Source of the DNA: Bacteroidia bacterium
Lineage (GTDB): Bacteria > Bacteroidota > Bacteroidia > UKL13-3
Length of the DNA: 8,085 bases
Assembly (NCBI GenBank): GCA_022402405.1
Contig: JAKRSG010000294.1
Coordinates: 1-8,085 of the forward strand
Direction of reading: 5' to 3'
Each line of letters opens with the position of its first letter. Position 1 is the stretch's first letter. The translations under genes were made by a program, and so were the position numbers. The notes beneath the pieces are model-generated. The model was not told where the DNA came from. It did no database searches and was given only the letters and a program-made list of their open reading frames with translations. This document shows positions 1-7,158 of this stretch, in pieces.

Positions 1-217
1 ATAAGATATCTTCTATAGCGGCAATTTTGAATGTTGCATTTCCATTACCACCCGTGATGGTTAAAACATCGTTTACTTGGTAGCCTGCTCCTGGAGATTG
101 AACAATTACAGCCGTAACTGCACCACCAGCACCTGTAGTAATACCTACCAATAAACCAGAACCGCTACCACCTGTTGCAGGTATAAAGTTATCATCTGCA
201 TAACCAGTTCCCGGAAC
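1..217 (-). other. Gly-rich beta module within the PKD protein
   Basis: This part of the PKD protein (residues about 836-907) changes character. It reads PGTGYADDNF, then GGSGSG, then GGAVTAVIVQSPGAGY, then VNDVLTITGGNG, a pattern of short beta strands separated by Gly turns. From memory, similar GSGYT/GGSGSGA/V-x-S-V/PGSGY-x-x-GD-x-L units occur in phage tail and other extracellular fibre proteins, often in tandem. Only one unit is visible before the edge, so I cannot tell whether it repeats. The assignment as a fibre-like beta module is by pattern only. Confidence 0.5.
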
Positions 218-2722
218 TAAATCTTTTGTTCCAGCCACACCTTTTACAATAGAAGGTGGAGTGGTATTGGCAGAGAACGTATCACTTCTATGAATTACAT
301 CAGGCTTATTTCCTGTTCTAGCAGTTCTTTGTTGGATAATGATATTTCCATTAACCATATCAATACGCTCCAATGTCTTAATTGGATCAGCCGATTGATT
401 ATTGAAACTATCTTTTTCATATAAACGTACGGTGTAACACTGAGCAACGCCTCTATCAAAGAAATATTCGTATAATGTTTTGGTTGATTGCGGCAATCTC
501 ATATTACCTCTATAGGTACTTCGTGGCGTGCCATCAGGTAGAAAATCTGCCAGCGGCGGAATCAATGCACCATTTGTATCTACTCGAGTACCAGCAGGAA
601 TGGTATATTGCCAGTAACCTTTTGCATTGGCAAATGGATCTGGAATTGCTCCACGCAGTGTAATAGGTCTGTTCGGATTAATATCCGCAGGCCACATATC
701 TAATGTATCAGTTCTAGATGGAGTAACCCCTATAGAGAATGTTGGCTTACCCCACTTAGCAGAATCTAATGGGTGAACCAATTTTCTGTTACCTGTAACC
801 TGACTAGGATCTTTTGTCCAACCATTAGCCGACGAATCGAATGGTGGGAAATCATGTCCATGGTAGAACCATCTGAAAATGGTAGACCATTTTTCGTACT
901 GATGAATAGGTAAAGTATCGTGAGAGAAATTACACATCATAGCACCAGGGTAAACAATACCATCATGGATAAATCTACCCAAAGTACGGTTTTGCATATC
1001 TGCTGCACTTACGTATGGCTCTCTTCCTTGGTTAGGAGTGCTTGGATTAGGAACCGAGAATGATGTACATCTTGGAGCATAATCATCAGCAAAATCCCAA
1101 CGGATATATAAGTTATTAGATTGATAAGCGTTAGTAGCATTTGTAAATTCTACTGGCAAATCCGGACCGCACTGCAATTTCAAGAAAGGCTTAATTACAA
1201 TTGGTACGTTTGGATCCTCCACCTGAACCAATGGCCCCATGATGTTGATACCGTAACCTTGTAATTGATTTTCTCTCTTAATATAACCAGCATCAGCAGG
1301 ATCATCCGTAAACCATTTCCAGTAACTTACGATACTATCGCGTGGCTGACCGTTAGAACCCATGATCCATCTGTATTTAGAAATATCATCTGTGGCACGG
1401 AAAAAGTATCCATTAATGGTATTCAAGTTTGGATTAGGACGTGGAGGTGGCACGTATTGAGTATCGTTTAGTTGAACGGTATCAATCCTCGACCAGAAAT
1501 TAAGCACTTTAGGAGCTTGTCCGGGACAAGCCACAATTAAATCAGGGAAATAATGACCAAAACTTTGGTAACGATAACAAGGTGTTACCTCGTTTAATTT
1601 AATATCAGAACCAGGAGGATTTGCATTAGGGTCATTAAAACGCCATACTAATTGGATTTGAGAATTTACACCTTGCAAAGGATACATGTTATATAAACAT
1701 ACACCCGCATTGTTTAAGTTAGATAAACAAACACTATCCGCAATGGTATCATTAGAGTTACTTCTTCTACTTCTGATATCAAAACGCAAAACAATGTTTT
1801 CAGGTAATTGATTACCTGAAGTTGAATATTCAAAAGTATCAGCACAATTAAATTGTTTATGACGAACAATTAAACGAGGGTTAAATACCCCATTTTTAAT
1901 ATAACGGTAAGTAAAGTTACTCCATCTTGGAAGATCACTAGCCACAATTGGCGATTGATATTGAAACACACTATCATCGCCGTATTCCCATCTAAACCAT
2001 AATAAGTTTGAAGTAGAAACAGGCGTATTGTTTACAAAAATATATGGCGTGGTATCACATCGAGGATTACCAGAAACAGCAAAACGAGGAATGATATTCG
2101 GAGCCACAAACACAGTTCCGAATTTTTGAGTTTGGCAACCACCAATATCAGTGGTAGTCATGGTTACATTAAACCTTCTATTACCTTGACCAAAAGCATG
2201 GCAGAAAGTTTGACCCGGAGTTACCGTGGTACTATCACCATCTCCGTATGAGAATATCAAACGGCTTAATGGTAAACTTGGCGGCGCAGCTTGTGTGGTT
2301 AAATCTTTAAAGCAATATTGATTGTACTTAAAACATTGCGAATCCAGACTCGTTAACTGGAAATTAGCCACTGGTCGGTTGTATACAGTATCCCAAAACG
2401 AAGCTTCAATAGGAGCTCTATTTTTGAAAATTGCCACAACCTTCACCAAGTAAATACCAGCTGATGGGTATTGGTAAAGACGAGTGTTAGACACCGGAGT
2501 TCCTGTGGTGTTTAAGTTCACATCACCATTACCCCAATCAAATCTAAATGAATCTACATCATTCGGATTTAACCCGTTTAGGTATGCAGTTACCTGCATC
2601 GGATTCCCAACGCACACTACCCTCGGCAGCACGTCGAGCGAGACGGATTGTGCAAAAGCCGCTGTTGCAAACAGCCACCCCACAACCATAATTGATAATC
2701 TAGTAATTAAGCGTTTCATCAT
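1..2722 (-). CDS. Large secreted PKD-domain surface protein, 3' end outside the window
   Basis: The frame is open from tandem ATG codons (2722 and 2719) to the left edge, giving 907 codons without a stop. The N-terminus is a signal peptide: basic MMKRLITRL, a hydrophobic core, and a probable cut after AFA at about residue 24. Several PKD-like beta-sandwich segments follow, recognised by W/F-x-x-GD-type motifs: DWGNGD at 62-67, FSYGDGD at 157-163, RWEYGDD at 244-250 and RWDFADD at 541-547. A Gly-rich module occupies about 836-907. Proteins of this kind in Bacteroidota are usually exported by T9SS and end in a sorting domain, which would lie beyond the edge here. The gene follows the sigma/anti-sigma-like pair by 72 bp in the same direction, with no clear terminator or promoter in the gap, so co-transcription is plausible. 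Ile codons are mostly ATT/ATC and rarely ATA, unlike the 4345-7152 gene. The specific function (adhesin, filament or other) is unknown. I am confident of the coding call and of secretion, less so of the individual domain boundaries. Confidence 0.88.
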   Translation of the reverse strand, partial: MMKRLITRLSIMVVGWLFATAAFAQSVSLDVLPRVVCVGNPMQVTAYLNGLNPNDVDSFRFDWGNGDVNLNTTGTPVSNTRLYQYPSAGIYLVKVVAIFKNRAPIEASFWDTVYNRPVANFQLTSLDSQCFKYNQYCFKDLTTQAAPPSLPLSRLIFSYGDGDSTTVTPGQTFCHAFGQGNRRFNVTMTTTDIGGCQTQKFGTVFVAPNIIPRFAVSGNPRCDTTPYIFVNNTPVSTSNLLWFRWEYGDDSVFQYQSPIVASDLPRWSNFTYRYIKNGVFNPRLIVRHKQFNCADTFEYSTSGNQLPENIVLRFDIRSRRSNSNDTIADSVCLSNLNNAGVCLYNMYPLQGVNSQIQLVWRFNDPNANPPGSDIKLNEVTPCYRYQSFGHYFPDLIVACPGQAPKVLNFWSRIDTVQLNDTQYVPPPRPNPNLNTINGYFFRATDDISKYRWIMGSNGQPRDSIVSYWKWFTDDPADAGYIKRENQLQGYGINIMGPLVQVEDPNVPIVIKPFLKLQCGPDLPVEFTNATNAYQSNNLYIRWDFADDYAPRCTSFSVPNPSTPNQGREPYVSAADMQNRTLGRFIHDGIVYPGAMMCNFSHDTLPIHQYEKWSTIFRWFYHGHDFPPFDSSANGWTKDPSQVTGNRKLVHPLDSAKWGKPTFSIGVTPSRTDTLDMWPADINPNRPITLRGAIPDPFANAKGYWQYTIPAGTRVDTNGALIPPLADFLPDGTPRSTYRGNMRLPQSTKTLYEYFFDRGVAQCYTVRLYEKDSFNNQSADPIKTLERIDMVNGNIIIQQRTARTGNKPDVIHRSDTFSANTTPPSIVKGVAGTKDLVPGTGYADDNFIPATGGSGSGLLVGITTGAGGAVTAVIVQSPGAGYQVNDVLTITGGNGNATFKIAAIEDIL

Positions 2723-2794
2723 ATATTTATTGTTCTGTTTTTTCTCGAATTTAATTTTGCTAACCTACACATTTTTTTTATAAAATACCATTTT

Positions 2795-3664
2795 CTATCG
2801 AAGCAACTTCACATAACCTCTAATACTTTGTACGTTTTTTTGCTTAGGATATTGATATTCAATTTGAAATGCATACGATCCATTTTCACATTCCATTCCA
2901 TTTTTTACATTTAGTCCGTTCCAAGTCTTTTCGGGCTGATCCGACTCAAAAACAAGGTTTCCATCCAAGCTAAATACTTTCACCCTAAAGAAATTAGGCA
3001 CTGGCATCAAAATTTCCCATCTATCATTTTTCCCATCGGCATTCGGACTAAACACATTTCCAAATTTAGGTTCTGGAAAATCTGTAATTTCCTCCTCTGG
3101 CTCGCCGGCAATCGGATCAAAATCTTCATGTAAAGAAATTACACCCACATTTTCATCAGCACCTTTGTGGTTAAACTCTTGTTTCTTCTCTCCAACTTTC
3201 ACTTCTGGCATAGGCAAAACAGAAGGCTCCTCATGTTTTGGTTCTGGCTGAACCAACAAATTTTCTGTTGGCTTTGGACGCTCTTTCTTAGCTACATCCT
3301 GCTCTTTATTTACCATCTTGGCAGGACTCTCAATTGAGGTTGAACCAATATCTTCTTTAGTTTTGATTTCTGTACCCAAACTTGGTTTTTCTTCAACTAT
3401 TGATATTGGCTCTGTATTGGAAACTTTTGGTTCAGGACTAAATAAATAAACACCAAGACCAGAAATGGCAATAGTACTTGTTACGGCAATAGTTTTTACT
3501 AATAGGTTTGCCTGCTTTATTCCATGCCACAAACCCTGACCTTCAAGGCCAACAGGCGCTTGGATTTGGCTTGAAATCTGGCTCCAAACATCAGGAGGTG
3601 CAGGTGGCGTAAAGCCCTCCATACCTTGTTTAATTAATTGATCTATGTCTTCTATATGTTTCAA
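2795..3664 (-). CDS. Membrane-anchored anti-sigma-like protein with periplasmic CHU_C (T9SS type B) domain
   Basis: This 289-residue protein probably holds the neighbouring sigma factor at the inner membrane. Residues 1-52 should be cytoplasmic and contain DQLIKQGMEGFTPPAPPDVW followed by SQI; a 'lead helix, PP-x-x-W-x-x-I' pattern like this is common, as I recall, in membrane proteins encoded beside ECF sigma factors in Bacteroidota. Residues 53-75 form one membrane helix (NLLVKTIAVTSTIAISGLGV and on). Residues 77-195 are a low-complexity linker rich in Pro, Glu and Lys. Residues 196-289 match the gliding-motility-associated C-terminal domain: FGNVFSPNADGKND, FRVKVFSLDGNLVFE, TWNGL, GSYAFQIEY and a terminal IRGYVKLLR. 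There is no cleavable signal peptide. The start codon used here is TTG; the first ATG is codon 15 (3622) and would cut the N-terminal motif. The frame is the same as the sigma gene, separated from it by one TAG. Anti-sigma activity is inferred from context and architecture; the CHU_C match is seen directly. Confidence 0.85.
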   Translation of the reverse strand: MKHIEDIDQLIKQGMEGFTPPAPPDVWSQISSQIQAPVGLEGQGLWHGIKQANLLVKTIAVTSTIAISGLGVYLFSPEPKVSNTEPISIVEEKPSLGTEIKTKEDIGSTSIESPAKMVNKEQDVAKKERPKPTENLLVQPEPKHEEPSVLPMPEVKVGEKKQEFNHKGADENVGVISLHEDFDPIAGEPEEEITDFPEPKFGNVFSPNADGKNDRWEILMPVPNFFRVKVFSLDGNLVFESDQPEKTWNGLNVKNGMECENGSYAFQIEYQYPKQKNVQSIRGYVKLLR

Positions 3665-3677
3665 AATCTACTTTTTT
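3662..3677 (-). other. Same-frame sigma/anti-sigma junction with a single TAG
   Basis: Read on the minus strand, the sigma gene ends GTA AAA AAG TAG and the next codons are ATT TTG AAA CAT, with TTG the presumed start of the membrane protein. Both genes are in the same frame, so only the TAG separates them. Reinitiation from the terminating ribosome is the simplest mode of translation and would keep the two proteins in proportion. Readthrough of TAG would give a sigma-anti-sigma fusion of about 490 residues. The sequence alone cannot tell these apart, and a base error in the assembly could also create or remove this stop. Confidence 0.6.
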
Positions 3678-4261
3678 ACTTTTTGTAATTGCTTCCAAGT
3701 TTGAATAAATATTACTCTTGCTCTAGAAAGCTGACTTTTGGAAGTTCCTTCGCTAATACCCAACATATCGGCTATTTCTGCGTGAGAATAACCCTCTATA
3801 GCGTACATATTTAGGATGGTTCTGAAACCCGGTGCCATTTGTTGCATAACGGCTAAAATTTCTTGTTGCGTTAATGCTCCAATTGCCTCTGCATCTGTGG
3901 CTACGGCATAGGCTTCACTCACATCACTTTGTTGCTGATATACTTTGTTTATTCTATAATGCTCCAAAGCGGTATTTACAAAAACCTTTTTCATCCATCC
4001 TTCCAAAGAACCTTTTCCTGAATATTGATTCAGCTTAGAAAAAACTTTAACAAAACCATCTTGCAATATGTCTTTTGCGTCCTCCTTGGTATTGCTATAC
4101 CTCAAACAAACAGCATACATACTGCTACTAAAGAATGTATAGAAAGCCTGTTGAGACTTTACATCCTTTTTTAAACACCCTTGTATAATTTTTTCATCCA
4201 GCTGCTTATTCACTTTTCCCGTCTTATTAGTCAGATGCACGCAATTTATTTTTGGTTGCAA
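3668..4261 (-). CDS. ECF-type RNA polymerase sigma factor
   Basis: This is a sigma-70 family factor of the extracytoplasmic-function type, which directs RNA polymerase to a dedicated promoter set. Region 2 spans about residues 22-105 and includes DEKIIQGCLKKD, the core-binding stretch DAKDILQDGFVKVF and the following EGWMKKVFVNTALEHYR. Region 4 spans about 131-185 with MAPGFRTILNMYAIEGYSHA and a helix-turn-helix EIADMLGISEGTSKSQLSRA, typical of Bacteroidota ECF factors. There is no region 3, and the length is normal for the group. An in-frame TAA lies just upstream (4268-4270) and no ATG occurs before residue 48, which is inside region 2. The start must therefore be non-ATG: TTG at 4261 (used here, 197 residues) or GTG at 4213 (181 residues), the latter still keeping all of region 2. 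The gene is followed at once by the membrane protein, its likely regulator, and is divergent from the 935-residue secreted protein. Its target promoters are not identifiable from this window. Confidence 0.93.
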   Translation of the reverse strand: MQPKINCVHLTNKTGKVNKQLDEKIIQGCLKKDVKSQQAFYTFFSSSMYAVCLRYSNTKEDAKDILQDGFVKVFSKLNQYSGKGSLEGWMKKVFVNTALEHYRINKVYQQQSDVSEAYAVATDAEAIGALTQQEILAVMQQMAPGFRTILNMYAIEGYSHAEIADMLGISEGTSKSQLSRARVIFIQTWKQLQKVKK

Positions 4262-4283
4262 TGGTCTTTAATTTTTTCTTAAA

Positions 4284-4315
4284 ATTTTATAAAACACTAG
4301 AGAAAATCTCAAAAA
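4284..4315 (-). promoter_or_regulatory. Possible promoter of the sigma gene
   Basis: On the minus strand, TTTTTG (4310-4315) is followed after 18 bases by TATAAAAT (4284-4291), about 22 bases before the TTG start. The spacing suits a Bacteroidota promoter, but the downstream box fits the usual TAnnTTTG only in its first half. The spacer contains a small inverted repeat, GAGA-AAA-TCTC (4300-4310), and TTTTATAAAA (4285-4294) is a perfect 10-base palindrome overlapping the box. In such AT-rich DNA all of this may be chance. Confidence 0.28.
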
Positions 4316-4344
4316 TGAAAAAATAGAAGTATTTTAGTGCACAA

Positions 4345-7152
4345 ATGCAAAGGTTTAAACATATCTTTTTGTTGTTACTTTTTTACTTCATAGGAAAGCA
4401 AGAACTTTATGCTCAACAGAAAGATATTACACCTAGCAACGATCTATACGAATGGGTTGAAAATAAAGGTCAATGGCACCCTGATATTTACTTTCGTTGT
4501 AGGCAACACTCCCTAGACTTACAGCTAGGAAAGGACTTTTTACGTTATTATTTTTTCGATAAAGAACAGCTTGATAGACTTCATCAACATGGTCCGGTAA
4601 AAGCAAAAGCCCTACCTCAAGATTCTATGCTTAATGTATATGCATTGAGCTACCAATTTCTAAATACACAGTTGGCTCAGCCCCATATAGAAAAACCAAA
4701 AAATTACTACTACAATTATTACTTGGGTAATAATCCTTCGCAGTGGGCGCACAAAGCCAGAGTATCCAACCACGTATCCTTACAAAACCTTTACCCCGGA
4801 ATTGAACTAAAAATTTTATCACCCAACAACAGTCTTAAATATGAGTTTTGGCTTGAACCAAATGCCGATATAAACCAAATAAAATACGAAATCCAAGGTG
4901 CAAATAGAGTTTATACCGAATATGGTGATTTATTTATAGAAACACCACAGGGAGTAATAAAAGAACAAAAACCCTATGCTTATCAAATCATAGAAAACAA
5001 GCGAATAGAGGTAGAAGTAAATTTCAAGGTTCAAAAAAATATAGTTAGTTTCTCCAGCACTTCTATACAAAAAAACTATCCTTTAATCATTGATCCTTCT
5101 ATTGTATTTCTTACTTATTCAGGCTCTACGCAAGACAACTTTGGTTGCTCGGCTACACCAGGAGAAAACGGAACTTTGTATGCCGCTGGTATAACCACCG
5201 GAGATCCTTCTTCTGCCGGGAAATATCCAGTTACGTCCAATGCGTTTCAATTAAACTACGGTGGCGGTGGAGTAGCAGAAGGTGAGGCCCTAGGTTTTTT
5301 CCCCTGCGATATAACCTTTAGCAAGTATAGCAGCGATGGCAAAACCTTGCTTTATGCTACTTATCTTGGTGGCTCTAATAACGAGGTCCCGCATTCTATG
5401 ATTGTTGATGATCAAGAAAATCTCATTCTTATGGGAAATACCTACTCGGCAAACTTTCCAACTACGGCAAATGCTTACGATAATACTCATAATGGCAGGC
5501 ATGATATTATACTAAGCAAGTTTGATAAAAATGGATTAATAGTGGGTTCAACCTTTATTGGAGGTAGCGGTAATGATGGCATCAACACCAACAATGTAAC
5601 ACAATACTTCTTTGCAGATAGTTATAGAGGGGATGTAATTACTGATTCTGTTGGTAATATTTATGTGGCTAGTTTTACGCAATCAACAGATTTTCCAACT
5701 ACCCCTGGCTGTATCCAAACCGATTTATTAGGTGCACAAGATGGCGCTATTTTTAAAATAAATCCAGGATTAAGTCAGCTCTTATGGAGCACCTATCTTG
5801 GTGGCAATGGTGTAGATGCCTTTTACAGTATTGACCTAGACAATGATCAGAATATCTTTCTTTCTGGAGGAACGAACAGCACCGACATACAAGGCACAAA
5901 TGGCACTCAAAACCCTGCATTCATAGGAGGTTCAGCAGATGGACTTATCATGGAAATTGACAATAATGGTCAGAATATTATCCGTGCTACCTATTATGGC
6001 ACCGATAATTACGACCAGATTATTTCTTTAGAAAGAGATAAAGACAATCTTATATACGTTGTTGGGCAAAGTAAAGGTAATATGCCTGTTAGTGCAGGTG
6101 TATATAGCAACCCCAATGCCCATCAATTTATTACTTGCCTTCAGCCCGATTTAAAAACCACCGTATGGTCAACGGTGTTTGGTTCAGGCCGAAACCAGAT
6201 AGATCTAACTATTAACGCATTTTTAGTAGATGAATGTAAACGCATTTATGTGAGCAGTTGGGGCGGCATTACAGCTACCAAAACAGACAATACATCCTCT
6301 TCTACAATAGGCATTCCAACTACACCAGATGCCTTTCAAAAAAGTACAGATGGTAGCGATTTCTACTTATTACTGCTCAATAAAAATGCTTCTAATTTAT
6401 TGTATGCAACATTTATTGGCGGGGATAATCCAGATAATTCTGGCGACCATGTAGACGGTGGTACAAGCAGATTCGATAAACGTGGAGTGGTATACCAAAG
6501 TATGTGTGCCAGCTGCCCAACCAACAATGTGCCCTTCAGCGATTTAAAAACTACACCGGGTGTTTTTGCCCCTACTAATGTGAGTCCGCGTTGCAGCAAT
6601 GCAGCACTAAAATTTGATTTTAGAATTGAAAATGCAGGCTTCGAATGGTCGGCCGACACTTGTGCGTCCATTTTTAGTTTCAAAAACACTACCCTCAATG
6701 CCTCAAACTTTTTCTGGACATTCCCCAATGGAGAATTAAGCTACGATGAAAACCCAACCATTCAAATTCCAAGAGAATACTATGGAGATACCATTAGATT
6801 AATAGTAGAATATGGAACTAATTGTGCCGATACGGCTTATGGATTTGTAATATTACCAGATTCGATAGAAACACCCATTGTACCGAATGTTTTCACCCCA
6901 AACAACGATGGACTAAATGATTATTTTAGAATTGAAGGTGTATATGAACAGTGTAATAAAACTTCTGTTTACATTTATAACAGATGGGGCCAATTATATT
7001 TTGAAGACGAAGTAAGCTATTTTAAATGGGATGGAAAGAGCAAGGAGGGAATAGATGCTCCAGAGGGAGTTTATTACTTCATCTTAAGAACGGAAAACAA
7101 CATTAGTGGCAAGAAGCGAGATATTCATGGAACGCTAACATTAATAAGATAA
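4345..7152 (+). CDS. Secreted SBBP beta-propeller protein with C-terminal CHU_C (T9SS type B) domain
   Basis: This is a complete 935-residue exported protein. The signal peptide (about 1-24) is MQRFKHIFLLLLFYFIGKQE with a likely cut near LYAQ. Residues about 34-255 resemble the N-terminal beta domain that usually precedes SBBP propellers: it opens with YEWVENKGQWHPDIYF and closes with YPLIIDPSIVFLTYSG. Propeller blades follow, each with an A/S-T-Y/F-x-GG core: LLYATYLGGSNNE (335), VGSTFIGGSGND (400), LLWSTYLGGNGVD (479), IIRATYYGTDNYD (545), TVWSTVFGSGRNQ (606) and LLYATFIGGDNPD (685). A PKD-like segment lies at about 765-838 (ASNFFWTFPNG). The CHU_C domain at 846-935 has VPNVFTPNNDGLNDYF, VYIYNRWGQLYFE, KWDG, APEGVYYFIL and HGTLTLIR. 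By family knowledge this domain directs export through T9SS and attachment to, or release at, the cell surface. The ligand or role of the propeller is unknown. The start is the ATG that gives a full signal peptide. It is divergent from the sigma gene across 83 bp. Confidence 0.93.
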   Translation: MQRFKHIFLLLLFYFIGKQELYAQQKDITPSNDLYEWVENKGQWHPDIYFRCRQHSLDLQLGKDFLRYYFFDKEQLDRLHQHGPVKAKALPQDSMLNVYALSYQFLNTQLAQPHIEKPKNYYYNYYLGNNPSQWAHKARVSNHVSLQNLYPGIELKILSPNNSLKYEFWLEPNADINQIKYEIQGANRVYTEYGDLFIETPQGVIKEQKPYAYQIIENKRIEVEVNFKVQKNIVSFSSTSIQKNYPLIIDPSIVFLTYSGSTQDNFGCSATPGENGTLYAAGITTGDPSSAGKYPVTSNAFQLNYGGGGVAEGEALGFFPCDITFSKYSSDGKTLLYATYLGGSNNEVPHSMIVDDQENLILMGNTYSANFPTTANAYDNTHNGRHDIILSKFDKNGLIVGSTFIGGSGNDGINTNNVTQYFFADSYRGDVITDSVGNIYVASFTQSTDFPTTPGCIQTDLLGAQDGAIFKINPGLSQLLWSTYLGGNGVDAFYSIDLDNDQNIFLSGGTNSTDIQGTNGTQNPAFIGGSADGLIMEIDNNGQNIIRATYYGTDNYDQIISLERDKDNLIYVVGQSKGNMPVSAGVYSNPNAHQFITCLQPDLKTTVWSTVFGSGRNQIDLTINAFLVDECKRIYVSSWGGITATKTDNTSSSTIGIPTTPDAFQKSTDGSDFYLLLLNKNASNLLYATFIGGDNPDNSGDHVDGGTSRFDKRGVVYQSMCASCPTNNVPFSDLKTTPGVFAPTNVSPRCSNAALKFDFRIENAGFEWSADTCASIFSFKNTTLNASNFFWTFPNGELSYDENPTIQIPREYYGDTIRLIVEYGTNCADTAYGFVILPDSIETPIVPNVFTPNNDGLNDYFRIEGVYEQCNKTSVYIYNRWGQLYFEDEVSYFKWDGKSKEGIDAPEGVYYFILRTENNISGKKRDIHGTLTLIR

Positions 7153-7158
7153 AGTCAT

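Noticed and set aside
475..663. Short plus-strand open frame opposite the PKD gene, and similar ones at 1265-1471 and 2484-2783.
   Set aside because: They lie antisense to a continuous 907-codon frame with a signal peptide and PKD motifs, and show no recognisable domain.
2622..2647. GC-rich patch early in the PKD gene, possibly a foreign insert or RNA structure.
   Set aside because: It is only about 26 bases, is fully in frame after the signal peptide, and forms only short 4-bp stems.
2746..2753. TAAATTCG (minus strand) as a promoter box for the PKD gene.
   Set aside because: It has one mismatch to TAnnTTTG, and there is no TTG-type upstream box at the right distance, so it is no better than chance in AT-rich DNA.
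2772..2794. AAAAT-GGT-ATTTT followed by an A-rich run as a terminator after the membrane-protein gene.
   Set aside because: The stem is only 5 AT pairs and the following run is A rather than T on the transcribed strand, so it is unlikely to terminate.
3671..3677. Slippery heptamer A-AAA-AAG in frame just before the TAG of the sigma gene, suggesting programmed -1 frameshifting.
   Set aside because: The -1 frame adds only about 13 residues (beginning VDFETYRR) before a TAA and does not enter the membrane-protein frame, so a shift would not make a meaningful fusion.
6363..6728. Minus-strand open frame of 121 codons inside the SBBP/CHU_C gene, and smaller ones at 4631-4822 and 5290-5502.
   Set aside because: They are shadows of a strongly supported plus-strand gene and have no family features.
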